A DNA stretch of 64,000 bases from Barnesiella merdipullorum (GCA_019116365.1 DXBT01000032.1:1-64000), one strand, 5' to 3'; numbered from the stretch's first letter, positions 50,292 through 59,550 are shown. The notes: a model not told the origin generated them from the sequence alone. Translations and numbers: made by a program.

Positions 50292-51749
50292 ATGACATTT
50301 GAAGAATTCGGATTGTCGGAAGAGGTCATGCAGGGGCTCGACGCCATGAATTTTCAAGAGGCGACCCCGGTTCAGGAACAGACCATTCCCGTGATTTTAC
50401 AAAGAAGAGATTTGATAGCTTGTGCCCAGACGGGTACGGGCAAAACGGCTGCCTATATATTACCCTTGTTGAATCTGCTCACGCAATATCCGGGCAGTGG
50501 CGACAAGGTGCGGGCCATTATCGTAGCTCCCACTCGCGAATTGGCCCAGCAGATCGATATGCAGTTTGAGGGCTTCTCCTATTTCCTGCCCATCTCTACC
50601 GCCGTGGTTTCGGGTGGTGGCGACGGTTCGTCGTGGGAACAGCAGAAGCGTGGTCTCACCATGGGTGCCGATATCATCATCGCTACACCGGGCCGGCTCA
50701 TCTCGCACTTGAATATCTCGAATATCGACTTCTCGGGTGTGGCGTATTTCATCCTCGACGAGGCCGACCGCATGCTCGATATGGGTTTCTACGACGACAT
50801 CATGAAGATTGGCAAATGTCTGCCCGAGAAGCGGCAGACCATCATGTTCTCGGCCACCATGCCGCCCAAGATTCGCCAGCTGGCCAAGAATATCATGCAC
50901 GATCCCGTAGAGGTGAACGTGGCCATCTCGAAGCCCAACGAGGCCATCGACCAGTCGGCCTACGTCTGCTACGAGACTCAGAAGATGGGCATTATCGACT
51001 TCCTTTTCAAGGAGCCTACCGGCACCAAGACCATTATCTTCTCGTCGTCGAAGCAGAAGGTGAAGGAACTGGCCTTTGCACTCAAACGGAAAAAGTACAA
51101 GGTGGCTGCCATGCACTCCGATCTGGAGCAACCCGAACGCGAGGCGGTTATGCTCGATTTCAAGAACAACAAAATCGACATTCTGGTGGCTACCGATGTG
51201 ATTTCGCGAGGTATCGATATCGACCAGATAGGGTTGGTTATCAACTACGACGTGCCCCACGATCCCGAGGATTACATTCATCGCATAGGACGTACGGCTC
51301 GAGCCAATGCCGAGGGTACGGCCATTACTTTTGTGTCGGAAAAAGAGCAGGGTAAATTCCACCGTATCGAGTCGTTCCTGGGGTATGAAATTGCCAAACG
51401 TCCGATGCCTGAAGGGCTGGGCGAGGGTCCTGTTTATGCTCCCGGACAAGAGAGCGGCGGTCGTCGTGGCCGAGGCGGAAAAGGTGGAGGCGAAGGTCGC
51501 AATGGTAAAGGTCGTTCGCGCAATCGTCGCCGGGGCGACAAGGGTGCACCCAAAGATAATGCTTCGAAGGGTGGGGCTCCCAAGGAAAACCAGGTGCCGG
51601 CTGCAACCGAAAATCGGACTAAGGAAAAGGGCGAAAATGCGACTCAGCAAAACCAGCGTGGAGCTACAGCCCGGCGTCGCAATCACCGGCGCCGTAAACC
51701 CCGTTCGGGCAATAGCGGAAACAGTGCTCCAAGCCAGGCTGGCCAATAA
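50292..51749 (+). CDS. DEAD-box ATP-dependent RNA helicase
   Basis: 485 residues from the ATG at 50292; an upstream in-frame extension lacks homology. All motifs are present: Q motif (GLDAMNFQEATPVQEQTI), AQTGTGKT, PTRELAQQ, TPGRL, DEAD, SAT, and the second-domain ATDVISRGIDID and HRIGRTAR. The C-terminal about 110 residues are Gly/Arg/Lys/Asn-rich and disordered, an RNA-binding tail like those of RhlE-type helicases. It probably remodels rRNA or mRNA structure. Confidence 0.95.
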   Translation: MTFEEFGLSEEVMQGLDAMNFQEATPVQEQTIPVILQRRDLIACAQTGTGKTAAYILPLLNLLTQYPGSGDKVRAIIVAPTRELAQQIDMQFEGFSYFLPISTAVVSGGGDGSSWEQQKRGLTMGADIIIATPGRLISHLNISNIDFSGVAYFILDEADRMLDMGFYDDIMKIGKCLPEKRQTIMFSATMPPKIRQLAKNIMHDPVEVNVAISKPNEAIDQSAYVCYETQKMGIIDFLFKEPTGTKTIIFSSSKQKVKELAFALKRKKYKVAAMHSDLEQPEREAVMLDFKNNKIDILVATDVISRGIDIDQIGLVINYDVPHDPEDYIHRIGRTARANAEGTAITFVSEKEQGKFHRIESFLGYEIAKRPMPEGLGEGPVYAPGQESGGRRGRGGKGGGEGRNGKGRSRNRRRGDKGAPKDNASKGGAPKENQVPAATENRTKEKGENATQQNQRGATARRRNHRRRKPRSGNSGNSAPSQAGQ

Positions 51750-52086
51750 TGTGTGATATTTGTAAAGTATAGATTCATCTTGGATTGATAAAATACTATA
51801 TGTCATATTGTTATAAAATCAAGTAAAAAGAAGCGAATGCGTGGTATTTGTTAATATACAAGCATCATTCGCAAATAAATAGGGCTATATCTTATCTATA
51901 AGATTGGTTTGTATCTATTTGACAATCAGTATAATAAACGGAGTTACTCGCATGATATTAAAATAAAATATTAAATATCATGTATATTATATTGTAAATC
52001 AAATTGTTGCAATTGGTTGCGTAGATACCCCTGATAGGGTGGAAACCATTACGGTAGAATGTTGTTTTTAACAGAAAAACCATTGG
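51750..52086. other. AT-rich intergenic region after the helicase gene
   Basis: 337 bases without a credible gene. The only clear structure is an inverted repeat CATGATATT...AATATCATG (51951-51982). There is no obvious terminator T-run after the helicase and no TAnnTTTG box close to the acetyltransferase start at 52087. Confidence 0.5.
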
Positions 52087-53145
52087 ATGACCATGAATAT
52101 TCTGGAGAAAAAAGCCGGTATCAGAGCGTTGTGGCAACTCTGTTTTCACGACGACGAGCGTTTTGTCGATCTCTTGTTCGACCACTTGTATCGGGATGAG
52201 AATGCTCTCTGTTTCGAGGAGCATGGTGTGTTGACCACGGCTTTGCAGATGCTGCCATATCGCCTCACCTACGGTTCGTCGGTATTGGGTGTGAGCTATA
52301 TCTCGGGGGCAGCTACACGACCCGAGTACCGCAACCGGGGATTGATGAGCCGGTTGCTGAAGCAGTCGTTCGAGGTGATGCGCTCGCGTGGTATTCCGCT
52401 GTCGGTGCTTATCCCGGCCGAGCCGTGGCTGTATGGCTACTATGCCACGAAGGGATATGCCCCGGTCTTTTTTCGGCGAGAGTGCGACTTCACGGCGGTA
52501 CATCGGTTCGAGGGCGCGGGGTATCGTCGGGTGAATCTGTCGCACGACGAACTCTATCGATTTTTCGATGCGCAAATGCGACGCCGTTCCTGTTGCCTGT
52601 TGCACGAGCCCGACGACTTTGAGGTGATATGCGGCGACAATCGTCTCGATGGGGGTGAGGTGGTTGCCTTGGCCAACGAGGTTGGCGAACTCTCGGCTTT
52701 GGCTTTTGTTGTGCCGCACGACGACCGCACGGTCGTGAAAGAGTTGTTGGCTGTGAGCGATGAGGCACACGATGCGGCTTTGCACGAGGCGATGCGGCTT
52801 TTTCCCGGTGTGCCCCTCACGGTAATGGCGCCGCCCGAGAGTGAGGAAGGAAGCCTGCAACGTGTGGGTATGATGCGTATTGTCGATGTACCGGCCATGC
52901 TGTCGGCTGTGGCACAGAATCACCCCGGATTACAGGTTGTTGTGCGGGTAACCGACCCGCTGTTGCCGGGGAACGATGGAGCTTACCGACTGGGCGATGG
53001 TGAGTGTCGTTGCGTCGAAACCGACTCGTGCGACCTCGATGTCGATGTGGCCGAGTTGGCCCTCGTGATATTTGGCGATTCACATCAGGCTTCGCTCATC
53101 GACTTCCCGTCCATGCGTCCCTACATGAGTCTGATGCTCGATTGA
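52087..53145 (+). CDS. Eis-like GNAT acetyltransferase
   Basis: 352 residues (a second ATG at 52093 is possible). The N-terminal GNAT part has the acetyl-CoA loop TRPEYRNRGLMSRLLKQS at about residues 77-94 and ends near LYGYYATKGYAPVF. A second GNAT-like and an SCP2-like C-terminal domain complete the length, as in Eis-type enzymes. It transfers acetyl from acetyl-CoA to an amine; the acceptor is unknown. It converges with the barrel gene, with only 12 bases between stop codons and no terminator. Confidence 0.85.
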   Translation: MTMNILEKKAGIRALWQLCFHDDERFVDLLFDHLYRDENALCFEEHGVLTTALQMLPYRLTYGSSVLGVSYISGAATRPEYRNRGLMSRLLKQSFEVMRSRGIPLSVLIPAEPWLYGYYATKGYAPVFFRRECDFTAVHRFEGAGYRRVNLSHDELYRFFDAQMRRRSCCLLHEPDDFEVICGDNRLDGGEVVALANEVGELSALAFVVPHDDRTVVKELLAVSDEAHDAALHEAMRLFPGVPLTVMAPPESEEGSLQRVGMMRIVDVPAMLSAVAQNHPGLQVVVRVTDPLLPGNDGAYRLGDGECRCVETDSCDLDVDVAELALVIFGDSHQASLIDFPSMRPYMSLMLD

Positions 53146-53157
53146 GAGTATGTTGTG

Positions 53158-53796
53158 CTACAAATAGAATCGATACCCCATAGAGATTCCCACGTTACGC
53201 CCTTCGTAGGCGCTTTCGACGTCGCGCAGGGAGTGGGTGAGGCCCCAGGTGTAGCGGGCATCGACAAAGAGTCCTGAGTCGAATTCATATCCCAGCCCCA
53301 CGACCACGCCCAGTTCGGCCCCTGCCGGTTGCTGAAATTTCTCCACTCCTTTCCACGAATCGGTAAGGGCACACCCGATACCCAGCTGCGGCCCTGCCTG
53401 AATGTTGAGCCCGGCCACAGGGAAGAACTTGACCAGCAGTGGAATATCTATGTAGTGGATGTGGCACGAATACCCATTGTACATCGTGTTGCCTTGTTCG
53501 TCGTTATAAACAAGGGTTTTGTCTTTGTAGCCGTGTGTGGCGTAGAGTAATTCGAGTTGCAAGTCGAAATAGGTATTGCACTGATAGGTCGCTACGGCAC
53601 CCACTTGTCCGCCCACGACAAAACCGGCCTTGTCGTTCAGTATGTTTTCGGGGTACCTTACCGTAGCCCAGTTGACTCCCGCTTTGCCGCCTAAGCTCCA
53701 TTGGGCCCGTGCCGGGATGGCGACCAGGCACAGCAACAACAGTCCGATGGCGTATGGGAGACAAAAGCTTGGAATCGATATGTGTGGTGTTTTCAT
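53158..53796 (-). CDS. PorT/OmpW-like outer-membrane beta-barrel protein
   Basis: 212 residues from the ATG at 53796 (53805 is also possible). A hydrophobic signal sequence ending in ARAQ is followed by WSLGGKAGVNWATVR and alternating strands up to the terminal aromatic VGISMGYRFYL, a complete small barrel of eight or so strands. It belongs to the outer-membrane beta-barrel (PF13568-type) group. The function is unknown; such barrels are common and are sometimes linked to secretion or stress. A -7 box lies close upstream. Confidence 0.85.
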   Translation of the reverse strand: MKTPHISIPSFCLPYAIGLLLLCLVAIPARAQWSLGGKAGVNWATVRYPENILNDKAGFVVGGQVGAVATYQCNTYFDLQLELLYATHGYKDKTLVYNDEQGNTMYNGYSCHIHYIDIPLLVKFFPVAGLNIQAGPQLGIGCALTDSWKGVEKFQQPAGAELGVVVGLGYEFDSGLFVDARYTWGLTHSLRDVESAYEGRNVGISMGYRFYL

Positions 53797-53824
53797 GTGG
53801 GGCATCTTGTTTTGACATTCAAGA

Positions 53825-53832
53825 CAAATGTA
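53825..53832 (-). promoter_or_regulatory. -7 box of the barrel protein gene
   Basis: TACATTTG on the minus strand. Transcription would start about 20 bases before the chosen ATG, so the leader is short. No -33 box is clear. Confidence 0.45.
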
Positions 53833-53912
53833 GCCCATTTCTTTTGTTCGGTAAAATTATTTTTCCCTTCTTTGCATTGGTAACTTTAATCGGTATCTAA
53901 ACTTTTGTAACT

Positions 53913-54038
53913 ATGGCTACGCTGGAATTTATTTTGCTCTTCATACTCATTCCAGGACTATTGGGAGGAATTTTTGCCCCTATGGTGGTGAAGGGGTGCA
54001 AGCGATTTTATACCCGATGGCGTAATAGAGAAAGATAG
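53913..54038 (+). CDS. 41-residue single-helix membrane protein
   Basis: Small gene with ATG at 53913 and TAG at 54036-54038. It encodes a strongly hydrophobic helix (about 4-26: LEFILLFILIPGLLGGIFAP) followed by a basic tail (KGCKRFYTRWRNRER), the shape of a type-I-like inner-membrane microprotein with the positive end in the cytoplasm. No obvious ribosome site is present, as is common here. It lies between the divergent barrel gene and the DHA2 exporter gene. I do not recognise a family. Coding is supported by the coherent helix-plus-basic-tail pattern. Confidence 0.55.
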   Translation: MATLEFILLFILIPGLLGGIFAPMVVKGCKRFYTRWRNRER

Positions 54039-54191
54039 ATTCTGTTGTGTTGGATAAGACGAAGGCGAAATTGAATTTTATTATTTCTACTCTTTATTTT
54101 CTGTCGCGTAGAAGCGGGGGTGGAGAATCATACCGGATTGAAAGCTGCACTTTCATCGGTTTCCGCACTTATACCTTTCTATATCTTTTTG

Positions 54192-54199
54192 TATCTTTG
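54192..54199 (+). promoter_or_regulatory. -7 box of the DHA2 exporter gene
   Basis: TATCTTTG matches TAnnTTTG. Transcription from near 54206 would leave about 35 bases before the ATG at 54241, including an AAAGG ribosome-like site, which supports that start over the ATG at 54208. Confidence 0.5.
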
Positions 54200-54240
54200 C
54201 AGCCGATATGCGTGAGCATGGTTTCAAGAAAGGTAAAAAG

Positions 54241-55638
54241 ATGAAACAGGAAGAGGAAAACAAAATTGTAGGAGATTTGAATTGGGACGGTCTGCATCGC
54301 CCGCGCATATACTATGCCATGGCAACGACCTTTTGCGGGTTGTTCCTGTCGGTTCTCGACGGTTCTATTTGCAACGTGGCGTTGCCCAGTATAGCCCAGG
54401 AGTTACACGTTTCTTCGTCCGATTCCATTTGGATTGTCAACTCTTTTCAGCTGATTATCATGATGACCTTGCTGCCCTTCTCGTCGATGGGCGAGCGTTG
54501 GGGGTACAAGCAGGTCTATTTGCGGGGAGTGGTGGTCTTTACCATTGGGTCGCTGCTCTGTGCCTTGTCGCACAATCTGCCGTTGCTGGTGGCCTCGCGG
54601 GTATTCCAGGGATTTGGCGCTTCGATGATTATGAGTGTGAATACCTCGCTCATCAAACTCATCTATCCCAAACGCCGGTTGGGTGAGGGGGTAGGGCTCA
54701 ATGCCACGGTGGTGGCTATCGCTTCGGTTACCGGTCCTACACTGGCGGCTGCTATCCTGTCGATGGCTTCGTGGCCCTGGCTTTTTGCCATCAACGTGCC
54801 GGTAGGTATCGCTACTTTTATTCTGGGACGCAAATATTTGCCCGATAACGCCGTGCGACGTTTGGGGCATCGCTTCAATTGGAAAGAGGCGCTGCTCAAT
54901 GCTGTCACCTTTGGACTCTTCATCGGGTGTGTCGAAGCCTATTCGCACGACGTGCCGGTGCGTTGGGTGTTGTGTGGCGTGGTACTGTTGGCCGTGGTGG
55001 CCACCATCTATGTGCGCATGCAACTCGGTGAACGCTATCCCATGCTTCCCTTCGACCTGCTCAAGATACCCATCTTCTCGATGTCGGTCATGACGAGTAT
55101 TCTATCCTTTACGGCTCAGATGATGAGTTTGATTGCCATGCCCTTTCTGTTGGTCAACACCTTTCACTACGATGCCGTAGGCACCGGGTTGCTGATGACT
55201 TCGTGGCCGCTGGTCATTGTCTTTGTAGCGCCGTTGGCGGGCATACTCATCGGTAAGATACACCCCGGAATTTTGGGCGGGGTAGGGTTGATTATCATGA
55301 GTATCGGCTGTTTCAGCCTCTCGTTCGTACCCACCGATACCAACCACTTCGGGCTGGTGTGGCGGTTGATGCTTTGCGGTATGGGCTTCGGGTTTTTCCA
55401 GTCGCCCAACAATCACATGCTGCTCACCTCGGCACCCCCACAACGCACCGGTAGCGCCAGTGGCATGCTTGCTACCGCCCGCCTTACGGGGCAGACCATC
55501 GGGGCTGCTCTCGTTGCCTTGCTTTTCCATATCTATGGCGATACCGCTCCTCACGATGCCATGCTTTTGGCAGGTATTCTCACCCTGTGTGGAGCCCTTT
55601 CGTCGGCTCTTCGTCTGCGGGTAAGCCTGCCAAAGTAA
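54241..55638 (+). CDS. MFS drug exporter, DHA2 (EmrB/QacA-like) family
   Basis: 465 residues with about 14 membrane helices. The conserved motif FLSVLDGSICNVALPSIAQE in helix 1, GERWGYKQVYLRG (motif A region), ASRVFQGFGASMIM, and the SVTGPTLAAAILSMASWPWL / NVPVG stretch (antiporter motif C and following) are typical of DHA2 proton-coupled exporters. It probably exports drugs or toxic metabolites. No membrane-fusion partner or TetR-type regulator is adjacent. Confidence 0.9.
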   Translation: MKQEEENKIVGDLNWDGLHRPRIYYAMATTFCGLFLSVLDGSICNVALPSIAQELHVSSSDSIWIVNSFQLIIMMTLLPFSSMGERWGYKQVYLRGVVVFTIGSLLCALSHNLPLLVASRVFQGFGASMIMSVNTSLIKLIYPKRRLGEGVGLNATVVAIASVTGPTLAAAILSMASWPWLFAINVPVGIATFILGRKYLPDNAVRRLGHRFNWKEALLNAVTFGLFIGCVEAYSHDVPVRWVLCGVVLLAVVATIYVRMQLGERYPMLPFDLLKIPIFSMSVMTSILSFTAQMMSLIAMPFLLVNTFHYDAVGTGLLMTSWPLVIVFVAPLAGILIGKIHPGILGGVGLIIMSIGCFSLSFVPTDTNHFGLVWRLMLCGMGFGFFQSPNNHMLLTSAPPQRTGSASGMLATARLTGQTIGAALVALLFHIYGDTAPHDAMLLAGILTLCGALSSALRLRVSLPK

Positions 55639-55787
55639 GAAGCAGATCGGGCGATGATGGGATTCTCGTCCTGTCGATATTAGGGAAATTTCAAAAGGAA
55701 TATTGATTCGAATTATTTTGCGTTGCGAAGTCTGGGAATACTCGCAAAGGGAGCTGTCTTGTCCTTTTGCCGGAGCTGGAAAGAGAA

Positions 55788-55826
55788 ACAAAAAAAGAGC
55801 AAATCGCGCTGGCTGATTTGCTCTTT
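55788..55826 (-). terminator. Terminator of the tRNA-Ser gene
   Basis: 12-bp stem AAAGAGCAAATC/GATTTGCTCTTT (55794-55826) followed on the minus strand by a T-run (A-run at 55789-55796), five bases after the tRNA 3' end. Confidence 0.9.
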
Positions 55827-55830
55827 TCTG

Positions 55831-55917
55831 CGGAAAGAGAGGGATTCGAACCCTCGGTACCCGTAAGGGTACAACGGTTTTCGAGACCGTCCCGATCGAC
55901 CACTCCGGCATCTTTCC
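55831..55917 (-). tRNA. tRNA-Ser, anticodon CGA
   Basis: 87-base cloverleaf on the minus strand. Acceptor arms GGAAAGA/TCTTTCC pair fully, with G as discriminator. The anticodon stem ACGGT/ACCGT encloses loop CTCGAAA, giving anticodon CGA (codon UCG). The long variable arm GTACCCTTACGGGTAC and the T-arm GAGGGTTCGAATCCCTC confirm serine type. CCA is not encoded. A -7 box TACCTTTG lies upstream and a terminator downstream. The UCG-reading tRNA fits the many TCG codons seen in the surrounding genes. Confidence 0.97.
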
Positions 55918-55942
55918 AATGGTCTGTCGTTTTTGACGGGGG

Positions 55943-55950
55943 CAAAGGTA
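55943..55950 (-). promoter_or_regulatory. -7 box of the tRNA-Ser gene
   Basis: TACCTTTG on the minus strand, 25 bases upstream of the tRNA 5' end. A good -33 box is not seen. Confidence 0.5.
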
Positions 55951-56006
55951 TGGAAAAGATTCGACACGCGGCTATTTTAATTGTAAAAAAATCTAAAACC
56001 GGCGGA

Positions 56007-56486
56007 TTATTTTTCCTCGTCCCAGGTTTTGTAGGGCTCTCGAGCCAGGCAGGAGTTGTAGTAGCGGCTGTCGCCAGTCACTTCGCGTCCGATGAAGGGG
56101 GGGAGTTCCACTGATTCCGATTCGGATTGCAGTTCGACTTCGGCCACGATCAAGCCGTCGTTGTCGCCCATGAACTCGTCAATCTCCCATGTGTGCCCGG
56201 CATAGGGGTAGAGGTAGCGTTTTTTCTCAATGATCCCGGGCAGGCACAGCGAGTCGAGCATTTGGGTGGCGTCGGTCACGGGAACGGGGTATTCAAACTC
56301 TTGTCGGGAGCAGCCGGTTGTGGTACCTTTGATGGTGATGAAAGCCTGGTCGCCGGCGATGCGGATGCGCACCGTTCCCGAGGGGGCAACCGAGATATAT
56401 CCCTGCTTGTAGTAGGTGCAACGGGTGGAGCCTTGTCGGTAGGAGGTATCGGTTACCCGGTATTTACGCTCAATCTCTACATTCAT
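56007..56486 (-). CDS. CYTH-domain phosphohydrolase (triphosphate tunnel family)
   Basis: 159 residues, the size of a single CYTH domain. The signature ExExK is present as Glu4-x-Glu6-x-Lys8 (VEIERKY). Alternating charged strands follow, as in a tunnel fold (GTVRIRIAGDQAFITIKG, then EFEYPVP, then IIEKKRYLYPY with WEIDEF and LIVAEVEL). Family members hydrolyse tripolyphosphate or thiamine triphosphate or make cAMP; with this short stand-alone form, a tripolyphosphatase-like activity is most likely. It is monocistronic, upstream of tRNA-Ser on the same strand. Confidence 0.92.
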   Translation of the reverse strand: MNVEIERKYRVTDTSYRQGSTRCTYYKQGYISVAPSGTVRIRIAGDQAFITIKGTTTGCSRQEFEYPVPVTDATQMLDSLCLPGIIEKKRYLYPYAGHTWEIDEFMGDNDGLIVAEVELQSESESVELPPFIGREVTGDSRYYNSCLAREPYKTWDEEK

Positions 56487-56626
56487 GATTTAACAAAAAT
56501 AAATAGGAGACCGAATATAATACATTTATTTGGTTTAAGAACCGGAATAAAAACGTAGTCTTTATTAAACATTGTTAAACCGGTGAACTGTTGCCGATAA
56601 AAGCCCCGAGGCCGGTAGTTTTTTTG

Positions 56627-56634
56627 TACTTTTG
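56627..56634 (+). promoter_or_regulatory. -7 box of the DUF5686 gene
   Basis: TACTTTTG matches TAnnTTTG, 66 bases before the ATG at 56701. No -33 box at 20 bases. Confidence 0.45.
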
Positions 56635-56700
56635 TCGCCAGAAAGATTCGAGAGAGTCGAATGGTGGTACCGGTTACTAAGTTCAGTTTTTGAGACTTTT

Positions 56701-59247
56701 ATGGCAAAAAAAATATATGTGGCATTGGCCCTTTGTGTGTTGTGCATGGGGCTCCCTGTTTCGGTTATGGCTCAAGCGGCAACGGTGGTAAAGGGGATTG
56801 TGAGGGACTCTATAACCCATGAACCTATATCCTATGCTTCGGTTTTTTTTGTAGGGAGTGACAAAGGGGTCATGACCGACGATGAGGGTAAGTTTGCCGT
56901 GTCGGTGCGCGACAATTTTTTGAATGTGCGCATCTCTACGCTGGGTTATCGCGAGAAGACGGTTTTTGTAAAAAAGGGAACAGAGAATAATCTGGAGATC
57001 GATTTGGTACCCTCGGACTATACCTTGAAGGAGGTAGTCGTAAAACCCAAGAAAGAGAAATACAGTAAGAAGAACAACCCTGCGGTTGAGTTTGTCAAGA
57101 AGCTCATCGAGCGTCGCGATGTGGGAAATCCCAAGCGTCACGATTTTTTCAACTACGAGAAGTATGAGAAGATGACTTTTGCCCTCAATGAATTTTCGGA
57201 GGAGCAAAAGAAGAAGTGGTTGTTCAAGAAATTCCAGTTTATATTTGACTATGTAGATACGTCGGAGGTCTCGGGTAAGCCCATTTTGACTGTTTCGATC
57301 AAGGAGAAGATTGCCGAGAACTATTACCGTCGCAGCCCCGAGACCGAGAAGTCGATTGTGACGGGTATCAAGCGGGCCGGCATCGACGAGATATTCAACG
57401 AAGAGAGCGTGCAGATGTTGTGCGACGACTTGTTCCGCGAAATCGATATCTTCGGAAACGACATTACCTTGTTGAACAACCGGTTTGTGAGCCCGTTGTC
57501 GAACATCGGTACATCGTTCTATAAATACTATCTGCTCGATACCATCGCGGTGGACGGGGTGAGATGTATCGACCTGGGGTTTGTTCCGTTCAACTCCGAA
57601 TCGTTTGGTTTCACGGGGCATATCTATGTGCCCGAGGGCGACTCGACCTATTTCATCAAGAAAGTGAAGTTGAACGTGCCCCGCGACATCAACCTCAACT
57701 ATGTCGAGAATATGTATCTCGAGCAGGATTACAAACAGTTGGACGACGGAACCCGCATCAAGACCAAGGACGATGCCATCATCGAGTTTAAGATAATGCC
57801 TTCGACACAGGGCCTGTATGCCCGGCGCATGACTACCTACGACAAGTTCTCGTTTACGCCACCCGACGATTTGTCGGTCTATGATTTCGAGGGGCGCGAG
57901 CGCGTAGAGGTCGATGCACAGGCCAAGCCCGAGGAGTTTTGGGTCGATAACCGTCATGTGCCGGTGAAGAAGAAAGAGGGCGCTGTCGATAAACTGTTGG
58001 CTCGGTTGCGTGAGGTGCCGGCTTTCTACTATACCGAGAAGTTCCTGGGTATTCTCATTGGTGGCTACATAGAGACCAGCGAGGATAGCAAATTCGATTT
58101 CGGTCCCATGAATACCACCATCAGTGCCAACGAGGTGGAGGGAGCCCGTTTCAGGGTGGGCGGTGTCACTACGGCACAACTCAATCCCCATTGGTTTGCA
58201 CGAGGCTATGTAGCCTATGGTACGAAGGATGAGAAAATCAAATATTCGGGCGAGGTAGAGTATTCGTTCAACAAGAAGAAATTCCATGCCAAGGAGTTCC
58301 CCGTCCACTCGATCAAGTTGAATCACACCTACGATATCGATCAGTTGGGGCAGCAGTACATGTACACCAACAAGGATAATGTATTCTTGTCGCTCAAGCG
58401 CAAATCGGACAACAAAGCCACCTATCTGCGCAAAACCGAGTTGTCATACCTGCAAGAGCGCAAAGGCGGTTTCTCTTTCGGCTTGGGTGTGCGCAACGAG
58501 ATACAGCAGATGGCGACCGACCGTATTGCCTTTATCGATGGCTATGGCAAGGAGGTGAAAGATTACATGCAGACCTACTTCGACGTGAAGTTGCGGTTTG
58601 CCCCCAACGAGAAGTTCTACCAGACCCGCAGCAACCGTTATCCCATCAACCTCGATGCTCCGGTGCTCACGCTTTCGCATACCTTTGCCTTCAAAGATGT
58701 GCTGGGTAGCCGCTACTCCTACAACCGCACCGAGTTTGGTATCCAGAAACGGTTCTGGTTCTCGGCCTTCGGTTATTTCGACGGTATTGTCAAGGCCGGT
58801 AAGGTGTGGGACAAGGTACCTTTCCCCATGCTGCTGCTCCCCAATGCCAACCTCTCCTATACGATACAACCCGAGTCGTATGCCTTGATGAACGCACTTG
58901 AGTTTATCAACGACCAGTACGTCTCGTGGGACTTTACCTACAATGCCAACGGTGCCTTGTTCAACCGTATCCCGCTGCTCAAGTACATGAAGCTGCGCGA
59001 GGTATTCTCGTTCCGCGGACTGTATGGTTCGCTCAGCAAGAAGAACAACCCGCTCTACAATCAGGATCTCTTCGTATTCCCCAAAGGTAGTACCGAGATG
59101 GACAAGATGCCCTATATGGAGTGTGGGGTAGGTATCGACAACATCTTCACCATCTTGCGGGTCGATTATGTGTGGCGGTTGACCTATCGCGACAATCCCA
59201 ATGCAAGCAAGAGCGGTGTGCGCATTTCGTTGCACTTCTCGTTCTAA
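56701..59247 (+). CDS. DUF5686 outer-membrane protein with carboxypeptidase-regulatory-like domain
   Basis: 848 residues from the ATG at 56701; an upstream frame extension is not needed. Signal peptide about 1-25 (ending VMAQ), then a carboxypeptidase-regulatory-like domain (about 29-112, GIVRDSITHEPISYASVFFV), a linker with KKEKYSKKNNPAVEFVKKLI, and a large C-terminal region of alternating aromatic strands ending in SGVRISLHFSF, consistent with an outer-membrane barrel. DUF5686 proteins are widespread in Bacteroidetes; the role is not established. No TonB plug is recognisable, so it is not a SusC homologue. A terminator follows at 59293. Confidence 0.85.
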   Translation: MAKKIYVALALCVLCMGLPVSVMAQAATVVKGIVRDSITHEPISYASVFFVGSDKGVMTDDEGKFAVSVRDNFLNVRISTLGYREKTVFVKKGTENNLEIDLVPSDYTLKEVVVKPKKEKYSKKNNPAVEFVKKLIERRDVGNPKRHDFFNYEKYEKMTFALNEFSEEQKKKWLFKKFQFIFDYVDTSEVSGKPILTVSIKEKIAENYYRRSPETEKSIVTGIKRAGIDEIFNEESVQMLCDDLFREIDIFGNDITLLNNRFVSPLSNIGTSFYKYYLLDTIAVDGVRCIDLGFVPFNSESFGFTGHIYVPEGDSTYFIKKVKLNVPRDINLNYVENMYLEQDYKQLDDGTRIKTKDDAIIEFKIMPSTQGLYARRMTTYDKFSFTPPDDLSVYDFEGRERVEVDAQAKPEEFWVDNRHVPVKKKEGAVDKLLARLREVPAFYYTEKFLGILIGGYIETSEDSKFDFGPMNTTISANEVEGARFRVGGVTTAQLNPHWFARGYVAYGTKDEKIKYSGEVEYSFNKKKFHAKEFPVHSIKLNHTYDIDQLGQQYMYTNKDNVFLSLKRKSDNKATYLRKTELSYLQERKGGFSFGLGVRNEIQQMATDRIAFIDGYGKEVKDYMQTYFDVKLRFAPNEKFYQTRSNRYPINLDAPVLTLSHTFAFKDVLGSRYSYNRTEFGIQKRFWFSAFGYFDGIVKAGKVWDKVPFPMLLLPNANLSYTIQPESYALMNALEFINDQYVSWDFTYNANGALFNRIPLLKYMKLREVFSFRGLYGSLSKKNNPLYNQDLFVFPKGSTEMDKMPYMECGVGIDNIFTILRVDYVWRLTYRDNPNASKSGVRISLHFSF

Positions 59248-59292
59248 GCGGGGAAGTCAGTAAGCCTGGTGACGAACTTACTTATATAAAGC

Positions 59293-59335
59293 AAGGGCTG
59301 TCCCGTGAATCGGGGCAGCCCTTAATAGTTTTCGT
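59293..59335 (+). terminator. Terminator of the DUF5686 gene
   Basis: Stem AAGGGCTGtCCCG/CGGGgCAGCCCTT (59293-59323) with a short loop GTGAAT and one internal mismatch, followed by AATAGTTTTCG. Confidence 0.8.
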
Positions 59336-59510
59336 CCGATTATCTTTAGGGGGGACATCTGGCTATTTTGCAACTATGGGACGACAGTCTGTTTAGGGTC
59401 TTTTAGTGAACCTGTGCAGTCTCGAGGGTAGAGAGGTTGCACCTTTCTCCGCACGATAGAACAGCTCTATCGGCTTGCCGGGGGTAAACCGCATGATGCA
59501 AGTAGATAAA

Positions 59511-59550
59511 AAAACAACGGAGCTCGCAGGGTGCGGGTCTCCGTTGTTTT
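59511..59550. terminator. Terminator of the M3 peptidase gene (bidirectional stem)
   Basis: Perfect 12-bp stem AAAACAACGGAG/CTCCGTTGTTTT (59511-59550), 23 bases after the peptidase stop; on the minus strand it ends in TTTTTTT. Confidence 0.9.

Noticed and set aside
55831..55917. Integration (att) site at tRNA-Ser
   Set aside because: No integrase gene or direct repeat of the tRNA 3' end was found on either side.
56683..58326. 547-codon open frame on the minus strand
   Set aside because: Antisense to the DUF5686 gene and without domains.
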